Origin: a virus
IMG/VR virus record: IMGVR_UViG_3300026118_000034
Coordinates: 1-29,045 of that record
DNA length: 29,045 bases
Strand: one strand, 5' to 3'
The translations under genes were made by a program, and so were the position numbers. Shown one piece after another: positions 6,893-14,618 of the stretch; position 1 is the first letter of the stretch; the number at the start of each line of letters is the position of its first letter. The notes below the pieces were generated by a model. It saw only the letters and a program-made list of their open reading frames with translations. It did not search any database and had not been told where the DNA came from.

Positions 6893-7537
6893 ATGGGCTA
6901 CCAGGCACCGTACGAGCGTATCGACTGGACGATCCCCCGCACCGACGAGGAGTGGACCACGCTCGCCGCCGAGCTGCGCGACAAGGCCAGGGACAACCGG
7001 CAGTCCGCCAGCGACAGCTTCGACCGCTGCGACACCGACGGGTTCATGAGCCAGTGGGCGGACGGCCTCACCGCTCGGGCCTACGAGTGCGCTGCCTCGA
7101 TCGCGGAGGAGCACGGCTGGATCGAGGTCAAGGCGCTGTTCACCCTCGACGGGCACTTCCTCACCGCCGAGCTGCGGGCGTCCCAGAACTACGGATGGGG
7201 GATGTACTGGGACGTCCCCGCCCAGCTGGCCGCTAAGCACGGCCTGGCCAAGCGGTACGTGAACGACCCCACCGCCGGATCGCCGGTGCGCCGCGCCAAG
7301 ACGCTGGCCAAGAAGGGTGTCGCGATCGGCATCCTGCGGGTCCGCCCGTACGTGACGATGGCGGGCAGCAACGCGACGAACGTGTCCGTGGTCGCGTGGC
7401 CCGATCGTGATGCCCTGGAGAATGGTCAGTTCGAGGTCGTGCGCACCAGCTGCGGTGATCTGCTGGACACCACCAAGGACCACTCGGACAAGTGGTTCTG
7501 CTGGACGCCGGAGGACCTGGCCGCGAAGCTGGCCTGA
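6893..7537 (+). CDS. Hypothetical protein with its own promoter
   Basis: 214 residues. ATG at 6893 is chosen because GAGGGAGAACC precedes it and in-frame starts further upstream lie within the promoter. Residues 10-90 are helical and charged (DEEWTTLAAELRDKARDNRQ, LTARAYECAASIAEEHGW); the second half is a beta-rich domain (VKALFTLDGHFLTAELRASQ, ATNVSVVAWPDRDALENGQF, DKWFCWTPEDLAAKLA). No recognised family. It forms a single-gene unit between promoter P2 and the convergent terminator at 7544-7581, so it is likely made in quantity and separately regulated. No similarity seen to the other first-in-operon genes at 3249 and 27841. Confidence 0.8.
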   Translation: MGYQAPYERIDWTIPRTDEEWTTLAAELRDKARDNRQSASDSFDRCDTDGFMSQWADGLTARAYECAASIAEEHGWIEVKALFTLDGHFLTAELRASQNYGWGMYWDVPAQLAAKHGLAKRYVNDPTAGSPVRRAKTLAKKGVAIGILRVRPYVTMAGSNATNVSVVAWPDRDALENGQFEVVRTSCGDLLDTTKDHSDKWFCWTPEDLAAKLA

Positions 7538-7543
7538 CGACCA

Positions 7544-7581
7544 CCGCCGCCGGGAGGTGCAGGCAACCCTCCCGGCGGCGG
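7544..7581. terminator. Convergent GC-rich terminator hairpin
   Basis: Perfect 14-base-pair stem CCGCCGCCGGGAGG / CCTCCCGGCGGCGG with a 10-base loop, between the convergent genes ending at 7537 (+) and 7589 (-). No U-run on either side, so it is a strong stem without the classic tail; it probably stops both directions or protects transcript ends. Confidence 0.8.
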
Positions 7582-7588
7582 CACCCAG

Positions 7589-7918
7589 CTACAGGCGGTC
7601 GCCGTCGACCGGCAGGCGCAGGCCCCTTGGCTTCAGGTCGGCCGGGTCGTAGATCGGCGGCCGGTTCGAGCCGAGCACCAGCACGGTGAGCCACGCGGGG
7701 AGCTTCGACTCGATCGACCGGAACAACGCGTACCACAGGCCGATGAGCGTGGCGGCCAGCACGGCGCCCAGGCCGGTCATGCCGGACTCGTTGAGCACCG
7801 GCGCCAGCGCGGGGATCTGCGTGGCCAGCCAGGTGAGGCCAGCGCCCCACAGGCTCGGGACGACGGTCCTGATGATCGAAACGCCGATGTCGCGAACGTT
7901 CGGCACAGGTTCGGTCAT
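7589..7918 (-). CDS. Small membrane protein, possible holin
   Basis: 109 residues; ATG with AGGAAGG eight bases upstream (the longer frame to 7975 lacks such a site). Two hydrophobic segments (about 11-38 and 48-67, the latter GLGAVLAATLIGLWYALFRS) are separated by a short turn containing Asn-Glu-Ser-Gly, followed by an amphipathic stretch and a charged C-terminus (DPADLKPRGLRLPVDGDRL). Size, two membrane segments and position at the end of the tail gene block fit a holin, which makes holes in the cytoplasmic membrane at lysis. The family cannot be named from sequence alone, and another small phage membrane protein is possible. Confidence 0.75.
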   Translation of the reverse strand: MTEPVPNVRDIGVSIIRTVVPSLWGAGLTWLATQIPALAPVLNESGMTGLGAVLAATLIGLWYALFRSIESKLPAWLTVLVLGSNRPPIYDPADLKPRGLRLPVDGDRL

Positions 7919-7931
7919 GGGATGATCCTTC

Positions 7932-8717
7932 CTATTGCGGCAGGCAGACCCAGAAGGCCCGCTCCTGTGGAACAAGGTCGGGCGGCACCTTCACGAATCC
8001 GCGCACCTCGGTGAACTTCCCCTTGCCTGCACACAACAGGTCGGGGTTCTGTGCGGCCGCCTCGTTGAACACGGCCATGATCTCGTCGGCGGTCGGGGTG
8101 TGCCCCGGTTCGCCGGGGATTCCCTGCTCGCCCTTCTCGCCCGGGGTGCCTGGGGTTCCGGACGTGCCCGGCTCACCTTGCCGACCGGGTGCCGGTGGGT
8201 TGGCCGTGAGGTAGGCGGATACCTGCTGGGCGACCAGCGACGGCGACACGCTGACCGGGTTCGTGATCATGTAGCTCGCGACCGCGTTCCCCACCTGCTC
8301 GCCCGTCGGCATCGGAGCCGGGGGGAGGTTGGCCAGCACGCGCGCGGACGCGGCCGCGACGAGGGTCTCCTCCGACTGGAGATCGGCCGGTGGCACGACC
8401 GGCTGTTGCCCGCGCGCCTGGAGGTCCTTATTCGCCTTCTCCAGGGCCTCGATCGCCTGGCGGGTGCGCTCCTGCTCGGTAGCGGTCTTCGCAAGCTCTG
8501 CGGTCCGCTCAGCCTGCCAGCCGACCACCTGATAGGCAGCGACCAGGCTGACGCCGATGGACACGGCGGCACCCAGGCACGCGACGACCGCCGCCACCTT
8601 CCAGACGTCGCGCCGGTCGGCCTTGTGGCTCAGGCCCTCGCCGAGCGCGTTCGCCGCTGCCACGCCCTCCGTGTGTGCGGTCTCGATCGCGTCGAGTCGC
8701 TCCGTCTCGTCACTCAC
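7932..8717 (-). CDS. Collagen-like membrane-anchored protein
   Basis: 261 residues; GTG start with GGGAGGGG upstream. In order: a short cytoplasmic helix (1-38), one transmembrane segment (about 40-62, KVAAVVACLGAAVSIGVSLV), a coiled coil (68-103, rich in Glu/Lys/Ala), a Pro/Ala linker with two similar helical pieces (around 121-152 and 157-174), nine perfect Gly-X-Y triplets (178-204, with GEPGTSGTPGTPGEKGEQGI), and a small C-terminal domain with two Cys (C229, C258). Gly-X-Y tracts trimerise as collagen-like rods. The layout suggests a trimeric, membrane-tethered rod, perhaps in the lysis or envelope stage. Minor tail protein is an alternative, but the transmembrane segment argues against that. 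Confidence 0.8.
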   Translation of the reverse strand: MSDETERLDAIETAHTEGVAAANALGEGLSHKADRRDVWKVAAVVACLGAAVSIGVSLVAAYQVVGWQAERTAELAKTATEQERTRQAIEALEKANKDLQARGQQPVVPPADLQSEETLVAAASARVLANLPPAPMPTGEQVGNAVASYMITNPVSVSPSLVAQQVSAYLTANPPAPGRQGEPGTSGTPGTPGEKGEQGIPGEPGHTPTADEIMAVFNEAAAQNPDLLCAGKGKFTEVRGFVKVPPDLVPQERAFWVCLPQ

Positions 8718-9141
8718 CAGAGTCCCCTCCCAGCTCCAGTGCCCGCATGGCCAGCTTCCTGCACGTCTGGTTGCACTGTTCGAGGTCAGCCTGGGCTTTC
8801 ACGAAGTTCTGCGCAACACGGTCGTGCTCAGCCTGGCAGGCCTGCAACCTCTCGCGCAGCTGGTCCACTTCCGCGCGGGCACCCTGCGACTCGACCGCTT
8901 CGGCGGCGAGGAGATCCAGGGCTTTGGTCAGCACGAGCGCGGTGTGCCCGTCCGACGCTGGCAGCCCAGCACGCTCCACGTCGGTCGGCGGTCTGTCGCC
9001 GTCCTCGTCGTCCTGCGCGTCGACCTCGCGGGAGTTCCGGGCGACCCACTTCAGGCCGATGGCGCCCGCGACGAGCAGGGCGACCACGACGATCACCACC
9101 CAGTCGGAGCGTCCCGTCAGGTCGGGCAGTAGGTCACGCAT
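8710..9141 (-). CDS. Single-pass membrane protein with coiled coil
   Basis: 143 residues. ATG at 9141 has GGGAG upstream; an in-frame ATG at 9180 is possible but poorly placed. One transmembrane segment near the N-terminus (residues 13-35, DWVVIVVVALLVAGAIGLKW), an acidic linker, then a long helix likely to form a coiled coil (ALDLLAAEAVESQGARAEVD onward) with three Cys in the last 45 residues. It overlaps the collagen-like gene by eight bases. The architecture recalls spanin-like or other lysis-cassette accessory proteins but no family can be assigned. Confidence 0.75.
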   Translation of the reverse strand: MRDLLPDLTGRSDWVVIVVVALLVAGAIGLKWVARNSREVDAQDDEDGDRPPTDVERAGLPASDGHTALVLTKALDLLAAEAVESQGARAEVDQLRERLQACQAEHDRVAQNFVKAQADLEQCNQTCRKLAMRALELGGDSGE

Positions 9142-9148
9142 CGTTGTT

Positions 9149-9185
9149 CTCCCATGTGGTCCGGGGGTGGCTCCTATCATGGGAG
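9149..9185 (-). promoter_or_regulatory. Hairpin overlapping the ribosome-binding site of the 9141 gene
   Basis: Inverted repeat CTCCCATG (9149-9156) and CATGGGAG (9178-9185) with a 21-base loop. Read on the minus strand, the downstream arm contains the GGGAG ribosome-binding site just before the ATG at 9141, so folding would hide it. This may limit or time translation of the membrane-protein cassette. Confidence 0.5.
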
Positions 9186-9218
9186 TGTGACATGTAGATC
9201 GCCCGACAGTTGCGCCGT

Positions 9219-10007
9219 CTACGGCGTGTAGCAGCGCGCTGAGACCACGGACGCGCGCGCCTTGTTCGCGCCGCCGCCGCCCGCCGTGCAGCGCGCCTCC
9301 CAGCGGAAGCTGACCGTCGTTCCTCGGCCTGCCGACACGTCTACTTCGGAGTCGAACACGGTCTGTGCGCCCACTCCGAGCGTGTGCGTCGTGCCGCTGA
9401 CATCACCGCTGTCCAGGGACACGCGCATGCGGCTTTCGCTGGACACGCCAGGGTCGTTGTAGGCGAACATCCGGTACCTGAGCTTGTTGCCGACGATGTT
9501 CGCGCGGCCCTCCCACAACGTCGAGAAACCCGCGTTCGGCGTGCCGGGCCAGATCTGCGCCGAGTCGCCGATCGGCCCCATCCACTGGGACTCCTCGGGG
9601 TAGCGCTGGCCGCCGTCACGCGACTCCTCGAACATGCGTTTGGTGTCGCCCGAGGTGACGATCAGGACCTGCCGGAGGCCGGAGTTGGCCGCGTCCGGCG
9701 TTGGGTCGTACATGGCGATTGCCGACACGCCGCCGCGCGAGTCGTCGCGCACGAGCGAGAAGCCGCGCTGTGGTCGGCCGCCCATGTCCGGGTCGCCGGG
9801 GAGGAACTCGCCGATCCACAGGAAGTTGATCTTGTCCGGGTTCCCGCTGTTGGTGTAATTGCCGATCCACTTGATCAGGCCCGAGGAGACCACGGCGCTC
9901 TGAATCGGGTTCGAGCGCGTCATCTCGTCGATCGCGCGGCGCACGTACGCGATGACCTCGACCGCGCTCTGGTCACGCGGCGCGTACGGGTTGAACGGGG
10001 AACTCAT
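9219..10007 (-). CDS. Minor tail protein
   Basis: 262 residues; ATG in an ATGA overlap with the preceding minor tail gene. The N-terminus (MSSPFNPYAPRDQSAVEVIA) is helical; the rest is beta-rich with many Asp/Gly/Ser/Trp (INFLWIGEFLPGDPDMGGRP, GFSTLWEGRANIVGNKLRYR) and ends in a strand-rich domain (VDVSAGRGTTVSFRWEARCT). Such beta-sandwich proteins at the end of a tail operon usually form tail-tip appendages that contact the host. The exact family is not recognised. It is the last clear tail gene before the membrane cassette. Confidence 0.72.
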   Translation of the reverse strand: MSSPFNPYAPRDQSAVEVIAYVRRAIDEMTRSNPIQSAVVSSGLIKWIGNYTNSGNPDKINFLWIGEFLPGDPDMGGRPQRGFSLVRDDSRGGVSAIAMYDPTPDAANSGLRQVLIVTSGDTKRMFEESRDGGQRYPEESQWMGPIGDSAQIWPGTPNAGFSTLWEGRANIVGNKLRYRMFAYNDPGVSSESRMRVSLDSGDVSGTTHTLGVGAQTVFDSEVDVSAGRGTTVSFRWEARCTAGGGGANKARASVVSARCYTP

Positions 10008-11275
10008 ACCGGCAGCCCTCCGCCCACGAGAAGGTCGATCGCCTCATGCTGGTCGCCCTGCGGGGGCGCCGCCGTCCAGCCGTAGATCCGGCCGGGCAGG
10101 TACATCCACCCGTCGACATACCAGTCCGGCGGCCAGGTCCGGTCATTCGTGCGCAGCAGGATGTCATCTCCCACGACGTAGCTACCGAAGTAGGGCGGCA
10201 GGTCTCCGCGCACCCTGACCGACGCGAGGTAGCGCTCTGAGCCGAGCCGATCCCACATCAGTTTGTACATGTGGTCGGCCAGCGTGTTCACGTTGCTCAC
10301 GTCCGGGTTCGAGAAGCGCTCCTCCGACTGGAGGTAGCCATACTCCCACTCCGCTTTCCCGTACTGGTCGATGTTCGAGATCTGCGCCTTGACCTGCAAG
10401 TCCTCGTAACCGTCGCCACGCCCCCACACGATGTTGGGTACCGCCGTGCCGTCGCGGTTCACCTTGAGCGTGGTCACGTTGCCGGTGCCGCCGGTGTCGT
10501 AGGTCAGGATGGGCATGGGGAAGTCCGACGACCTGCGCCGTCCCAGCTGCGGGTAGCCCATCACGTACACGGGGCGGAACGACTGCGCGCTGACCGCGCT
10601 CGCGCCGCTCAGGATGCGCAGGCCGGTGGTCCACTCGTAGGAGTTGGTGGCCAGCTGGGAGCGCGCCTGGTGCGCCTCCAGGAGATTGGTCTCCTGACCC
10701 TCGTCGTAGCTGTGATTGCGCAGCACGCCGGTCATGACCGTCGGCGGATCCACCGTCACGTACCCGGGCCACGGATTGGCGCCGAGCGGGATCAGGGAGA
10801 ACTTGGCGGGGTCGCACAGGTCGGCGGCGATGACCGTCTGGTCCTGCGCGACCCAGCTCATGCCCTTGGTGATCAGGCGCCGTGCCCACTGCGCCTCGGG
10901 GGTGGAGTGGGCGACGATGCTCTGACGGCCCGTCTCCGGGTCGCTGGGAGCCACGTACACCGTGTATGCGTCCATGGCCTGAGCGACCCAATCGCTACTC
11001 ACCGGATCTTGCTGTTCCCGAACCACGACGATGGCCGTCTTGCGGGGAATGATCTTGTCCCAGGGGTAGAGCGAACGCACGCTGTCGTCGGCGAGCTGCA
11101 ACGTCGCCCGCAGCTCGCCGACCTCGCGCATCGCCTTGGAGTACGCCACCCCCGACAGCGGGAGGGATACATTGCTGATGACCGTGAGGTTGCCCATCGC
11201 GAAGTTCACCGGCCAGTAGCTGTAGCGGACTTCCCGCTGCTGGCCGGTGATCGACGGGTCAACCGGGTAGCTCAT
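10004..11275 (-). CDS. Minor tail protein, tail-hub (ReqiPepy6 Gp37-like)
   Basis: 423 residues. The N-terminal half has alternating strands and the stretch GELRATLQLADDSVRSLYPW followed by KTAIVVVREQQDPVSSDWVA, a layout typical of tail-hub or tail-associated proteins in which a small beta domain reads 'define a line, write a value'; the middle and C-terminal parts (YEDLQVKAQISNIDQYGKAE, GSYVVGDDILLRTNDRTWPP) match the class called Siphovirus ReqiPepy6 Gp37-like. These proteins sit below the distal tail ring at the tail tip. Assignment is from remembered patterns. Overlaps both neighbours by four bases, so the tail-tip genes are translationally coupled. Confidence 0.72.
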   Translation of the reverse strand: MSYPVDPSITGQQREVRYSYWPVNFAMGNLTVISNVSLPLSGVAYSKAMREVGELRATLQLADDSVRSLYPWDKIIPRKTAIVVVREQQDPVSSDWVAQAMDAYTVYVAPSDPETGRQSIVAHSTPEAQWARRLITKGMSWVAQDQTVIAADLCDPAKFSLIPLGANPWPGYVTVDPPTVMTGVLRNHSYDEGQETNLLEAHQARSQLATNSYEWTTGLRILSGASAVSAQSFRPVYVMGYPQLGRRRSSDFPMPILTYDTGGTGNVTTLKVNRDGTAVPNIVWGRGDGYEDLQVKAQISNIDQYGKAEWEYGYLQSEERFSNPDVSNVNTLADHMYKLMWDRLGSERYLASVRVRGDLPPYFGSYVVGDDILLRTNDRTWPPDWYVDGWMYLPGRIYGWTAAPPQGDQHEAIDLLVGGGLPV

Positions 11276-12372
11276 GCCTGCGCGTCATCCTGAGCCGGAA
11301 CGGAGCGCAGGACCTCGGCAACAGCGGCCTTGACCTGAGCCGGGGTGGCGCCACCGAGTTGGACGCCCTGCGCCTTCAGCGCGGCGGCGAGGGCCTCCTC
11401 GTCCACGTCCGCCACGGCGTCCGCCACGGCCACGTTGATGTCGCGCAGGACCTCGAACGCCTGGAGGTACTCGTCCTCTCCCTGCTCGTTCTTGCGGCCG
11501 GTGGGCACCTCGTAGTTCCACATGGCGCGCGCCGACTCCGACCGGGTCGGGATGCGGTCGACGTCCACCTGGTTGTGAGTCCAGACCGGCACACCCGAGG
11601 CGATGAGGAGGTTGTATTCGTCACCTACCTGGCTCTTCCAGCAGCCGTCGGCACCCCAGGTGACACGGAAGACAGTGGGGTCGTTCGGGGTACGCACCAG
11701 CAGTGAGTCCATGGCCTCTTCCTTCTTGAGCGGCGAACCGATCTTCTCGAACTGGATGCACAAGTCGGCCTCGACCTGCCCGAAATCCGGGTAGATCCGG
11801 CCGTTGTTGAACTGGTAGAGGTGGACGCCCGGACGCCACCTGCGGATGTCGCCACACAGCCAGTACACGTCACCTACGCCCCGGTCCATCGCCGCGTAGA
11901 CGACGTCCCAGAAGCCGTAGACGCAACACAGGAAGCCTGCCGCGTTGACCACGGACTGCGCTCCCCTGAAGAACTCCATGGCCGTCGGGATGTCGTAGCT
12001 ACCCGCCGGGGCGTCGGCCGTGAAGGCAATCAGCTCGCCCTTGTAGTCGATCTCCTTGGCGTAGGACAGCGCCTCGCGCCCGAACGCCTCTCCGCGCGCG
12101 CGCCCGCCATCCGGGTCCCGCGTGGTCTTCTGGAAGATCAGCCAGCTGCGGATGCCCGCCGCACGCTGCGAGGCGTGCTCCTCCTTGGTGAGCGGCGCGT
12201 GCTGCTGGCCCTCGAAGTCGGCATACCGCAGCGTGAAGTCGATCGGTACCCGGCCGAACGGCGTGGCGTGCGTCTCCGCTCGCAGCGTCGTCCCAGCGAG
12301 CTGCTTCTCCGACCAGTCCGCACCGGTCGACAGGATCGGGACAGACTGGCCGTTGATACTCGCGAAGCTCAT
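11272..12372 (-). CDS. DUF1906 glycoside-hydrolase-like protein (tail lysin or endolysin)
   Basis: 366 residues. ATG at 12372 is chosen over 12384 because GGAGGT lies five bases upstream. Residues 13-212 follow the DUF1906 (Rv2525c-like) TIM-barrel pattern: STGADW (15-20), FTLRYADFEG (46-55), AAGIRSWLIFQ, GEAFGREALSYAKE, ELIAFTADA (113-121, the Asp in the catalytic-site position), VYGFWDVVYAAMDRG and HLYQFNNG (184-191). This family resembles glycosidases that cut peptidoglycan. The last 150 residues add a linker and a helical piece (DEEALAAALKAQGVQLGGAT). Lying among tail genes, it may be a virion-associated lysin, or the phage endolysin; no other lysin is visible in the window. Confidence 0.8.
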   Translation of the reverse strand: MSFASINGQSVPILSTGADWSEKQLAGTTLRAETHATPFGRVPIDFTLRYADFEGQQHAPLTKEEHASQRAAGIRSWLIFQKTTRDPDGGRARGEAFGREALSYAKEIDYKGELIAFTADAPAGSYDIPTAMEFFRGAQSVVNAAGFLCCVYGFWDVVYAAMDRGVGDVYWLCGDIRRWRPGVHLYQFNNGRIYPDFGQVEADLCIQFEKIGSPLKKEEAMDSLLVRTPNDPTVFRVTWGADGCWKSQVGDEYNLLIASGVPVWTHNQVDVDRIPTRSESARAMWNYEVPTGRKNEQGEDEYLQAFEVLRDINVAVADAVADVDEEALAAALKAQGVQLGGATPAQVKAAVAEVLRSVPAQDDAQA

Positions 12373-12421
12373 GCCGACCTCCATCGCAGGCTCATGACAC
12401 CCTCAAAGTGTACCGGTACCA

Positions 12422-13666
12422 CTACAGGTCGGTGCCGGTGTCGCCCGGGTCGCTTCCGATGTCCTCGATCACCAGGTCGATCGCGTCTCCCTTGGTGGCG
12501 TCCACGAAAATCTGCGCACCACCGACGCCCGCGATCCTGCGCACGACCAGCAGGAAGGACGCTGTCACGTCAGCCCCCGGCAGGACGGCCTGGATCACCT
12601 TGTGCTCGGCGACGTTGGTGTCGGTCTGCCTGGTCTGAATGTTGCTGCCTGGCAGAATCGTGGATGTGTCGGTGGCATCGGTGGCGTTCGTGGTGTACCG
12701 GATCCGGGCGCCGATCTCGTCGTTGTTCGACGAGGAGTCGAGGCCCAGCGGGCACGTCCAGATCTCATAGAGCCGTCCGGCGCGAAGCAGCACGTTGGAG
12801 ACCCGCAGCACGGGCACGTCGTCATCGTCCGCGCTCGACGCGTTGCTGGTAGTCGTCCGGTTGCCGCGTGCGACCACGCCTCGCGCCGCGATGCAGGCCC
12901 AGGCGCTGGTCGCCCCGTCGTACTGCCAGAGCGTGTCAGAGTCGGTGGTGACCGCGAGCTGCCCGGAGTACGGGTTGGTGATCGCCGAGTTGCGATCGGC
13001 GACCGACGAGCACACCGCCGTCCCCTGCACCCGCCACGCGGTGCCGTCGTGGATCTCGACCCAGTCCCGGTCTTCCCGGTAGATCTGCATGCCGTCGTGC
13101 GCGGTGATCTCGGCGCGCTCGGTGACACTGGCGACGCGAAGCAGGCCGCCGTCACTGGACGTCTTGCGGATCATGGACTGCAGGGCAGCCGGGGAGGTGT
13201 TCGTGGCGTTGACGACCGCGCGCAGCACGGGGATAAACGAGGCGGGCAACGTCGGGTCCGACGGGGTGCCAGCGCTGTTCGACCCCTGGATCACGGCGGG
13301 CACCGCCGTGTTGAGCCCCGAGGAGTCGAACAGGTTGTCCTTCACCTGGAAGCCGATGATGTCGTATCGGTTCAGGGTTGGGCTCGACGCGGCCAGGGTG
13401 ACCTGCACGGAGGCGTCGTTGGCCACCAGGTAGTCACCGGAGGCCGACGCGAACGTGTTGGCGACGACCGCGCCGCACGCGCCCATGGTGATGTTCATGC
13501 CGGACGGGTTGGCGTACACCGGCACGCGGCCGCCGAAGAAGCCCTGACGTGCGCTGTACGTGGCGGCCAGGTTGGGGATCTTTCCCAGCGTGGCCAGGTA
13601 GACGCGGTCGAGCTTCGCTGTGTAGGTGCCGCCCTGGGTGTAGCCGGGCGGGGTGAGCACGGTCAT
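12422..13666 (-). CDS. Minor tail protein, probable receptor-binding or tip appendage
   Basis: 414 residues. The N-terminus (MTVLTPPGYTQGGTYTAKLD) starts a domain with NITMGACGAVVAN, followed by a long strand-rich body. Two similar units occur in the middle: EITAHDGMQIYREDRDWVEI with HDGTAWRV, and YSGQLAVTTDSDTLWQYDGA with TSAWACI, which is the 'parameter, value, y-D-G-x-x-W' pattern common in tail-fibre-like and baseplate-upper proteins. The C-terminal 150 residues look like a beta-sandwich (RLYEIWTCPLGLDSSSNNDE, FLLVVRRIAGVGGAQIFVDA) that may bind the host. The function is inferred from position after the distal tail protein and from the sequence pattern. Confidence 0.72.
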   Translation of the reverse strand: MTVLTPPGYTQGGTYTAKLDRVYLATLGKIPNLAATYSARQGFFGGRVPVYANPSGMNITMGACGAVVANTFASASGDYLVANDASVQVTLAASSPTLNRYDIIGFQVKDNLFDSSGLNTAVPAVIQGSNSAGTPSDPTLPASFIPVLRAVVNATNTSPAALQSMIRKTSSDGGLLRVASVTERAEITAHDGMQIYREDRDWVEIHDGTAWRVQGTAVCSSVADRNSAITNPYSGQLAVTTDSDTLWQYDGATSAWACIAARGVVARGNRTTTSNASSADDDDVPVLRVSNVLLRAGRLYEIWTCPLGLDSSSNNDEIGARIRYTTNATDATDTSTILPGSNIQTRQTDTNVAEHKVIQAVLPGADVTASFLLVVRRIAGVGGAQIFVDATKGDAIDLVIEDIGSDPGDTGTDL

Positions 13667-13676
13667 CGGCTACTCC

Positions 13677-14618
13677 TCAGGCGTAGGTGGAACGCCACTG
13701 CACGGTGAGCAGGGCGGCAGGGTCGTAGGCGTCGTCGGCGGAACGCCAGCGAATGGTGTTCGAGCCGGGGGCCAGGTTGAACGGCGCACCGGAGATCCGG
13801 ACCGTTCCGGGCGTGATCGTGCCGGAACGGGCGTCGATCGTCACCGTGTCGGACGCGGTGAGCGTGGCCAACACCTGGAAGGACTGCCCTGTGGTGGCGT
13901 TGGTGATGATCGGGTTCAGCGCCGGACCACGCACGATGAACGTCGGCGAGGCCTCCAGGTTGCCCGTGTTGAGCGCGACCAGCTCGCCGCCGGGGCTGCT
14001 GGAGGCGCCGTAGTTCCAGCTGTACGTCTTGTCGTAGGTCCGGCCGCCCAGTAGCGCCGGGTTCAGGAGGGGAGCACTGGCGGTCTCCAGCGCCCCCGCG
14101 CGGAACTTCCACGGTGGGTTGGCGGCCACCAGGTTGAACCGCATCGTGGCCACGTAGCCGCCGGGCACGTGGCCGGTCGCGATCACCGGTTCGGCCTTCC
14201 CGACCGGCCGGGTGACGAGCCCAAGCCGTACGCCTGTCCGGTAGTCGTGTTGCTCCCACACCACAGGGCCGCGCGGTCCGCTCTGCGTCTGCGGGCCCAG
14301 CACGTAGCGCGCCTGCTCGATCGCCTCGGCCAGCGCCTGCGGGGTCGGCGCCGACAGCATGCCGTTGATCTCCAGCACCTTGGGCGCGATCGACGGAGGC
14401 CCGAGCACGCCGCCATCGCGGCCGCCCACCTGGTCGATGGGCGTGATGTAATCGGTGGTGCCCCAGTCGAGAGCGTCCGCGACCGTGTGCGTGCCGTTGG
14501 GCAGCTGGGTATTCCACCAGAAGTCGATGCCAGGCGACTCGGTGAGCAGCGGCCCCATGCGGCACCGCTGCTCCAGTCCCGTGACCGGGATGACCGCCCA
14601 TGGGTTCGCTACCGTCAC
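13677..14618 (-). CDS. Distal tail protein
   Basis: 313 residues; GTG start in a four-base overlap with the tape-measure stop. The order tape measure, then this gene, is the usual place for Dit. The sequence has an N-terminal belt-like domain (FWWNTQLPNGTHTVADALDW, LGPPSIAPKVLEINGMLSAP, LAEAIEQARYVLG) and a C-terminal beta-sandwich (TIDARSGTITPGTVRISGAP, PFNLAPGSNTIRWRSADDAY) typical of the two-domain distal tail ring that links tail tube and tip. The PGSNTI turn near the end is common in this group of tail proteins. An alternative name is minor tail protein. Confidence 0.82.
   Translation of the reverse strand: MTVANPWAVIPVTGLEQRCRMGPLLTESPGIDFWWNTQLPNGTHTVADALDWGTTDYITPIDQVGGRDGGVLGPPSIAPKVLEINGMLSAPTPQALAEAIEQARYVLGPQTQSGPRGPVVWEQHDYRTGVRLGLVTRPVGKAEPVIATGHVPGGYVATMRFNLVAANPPWKFRAGALETASAPLLNPALLGGRTYDKTYSWNYGASSSPGGELVALNTGNLEASPTFIVRGPALNPIITNATTGQSFQVLATLTASDTVTIDARSGTITPGTVRISGAPFNLAPGSNTIRWRSADDAYDPAALLTVQWRSTYA

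Noticed and set aside
7935-9197. 420-residue + strand frame opposite the membrane cassette
   Set aside because: Antisense to three minus-strand genes with good starts, a transmembrane segment and a collagen-like tract.
9142-9218. Promoter for the membrane cassette (CATGAT at 9176-9181 on the minus strand)
   Set aside because: A -10-like box is present, but no -35 box lies at the right distance; only the hairpin is reported.
12373-12421. GTACCGGTAC palindrome and a GTGTCA box as a fourth copy of the promoter cassette
   Set aside because: No TTGACACCCCCA and no spacer dyad; the gap is only 49 bases within the tail operon. Left as unremarkable.
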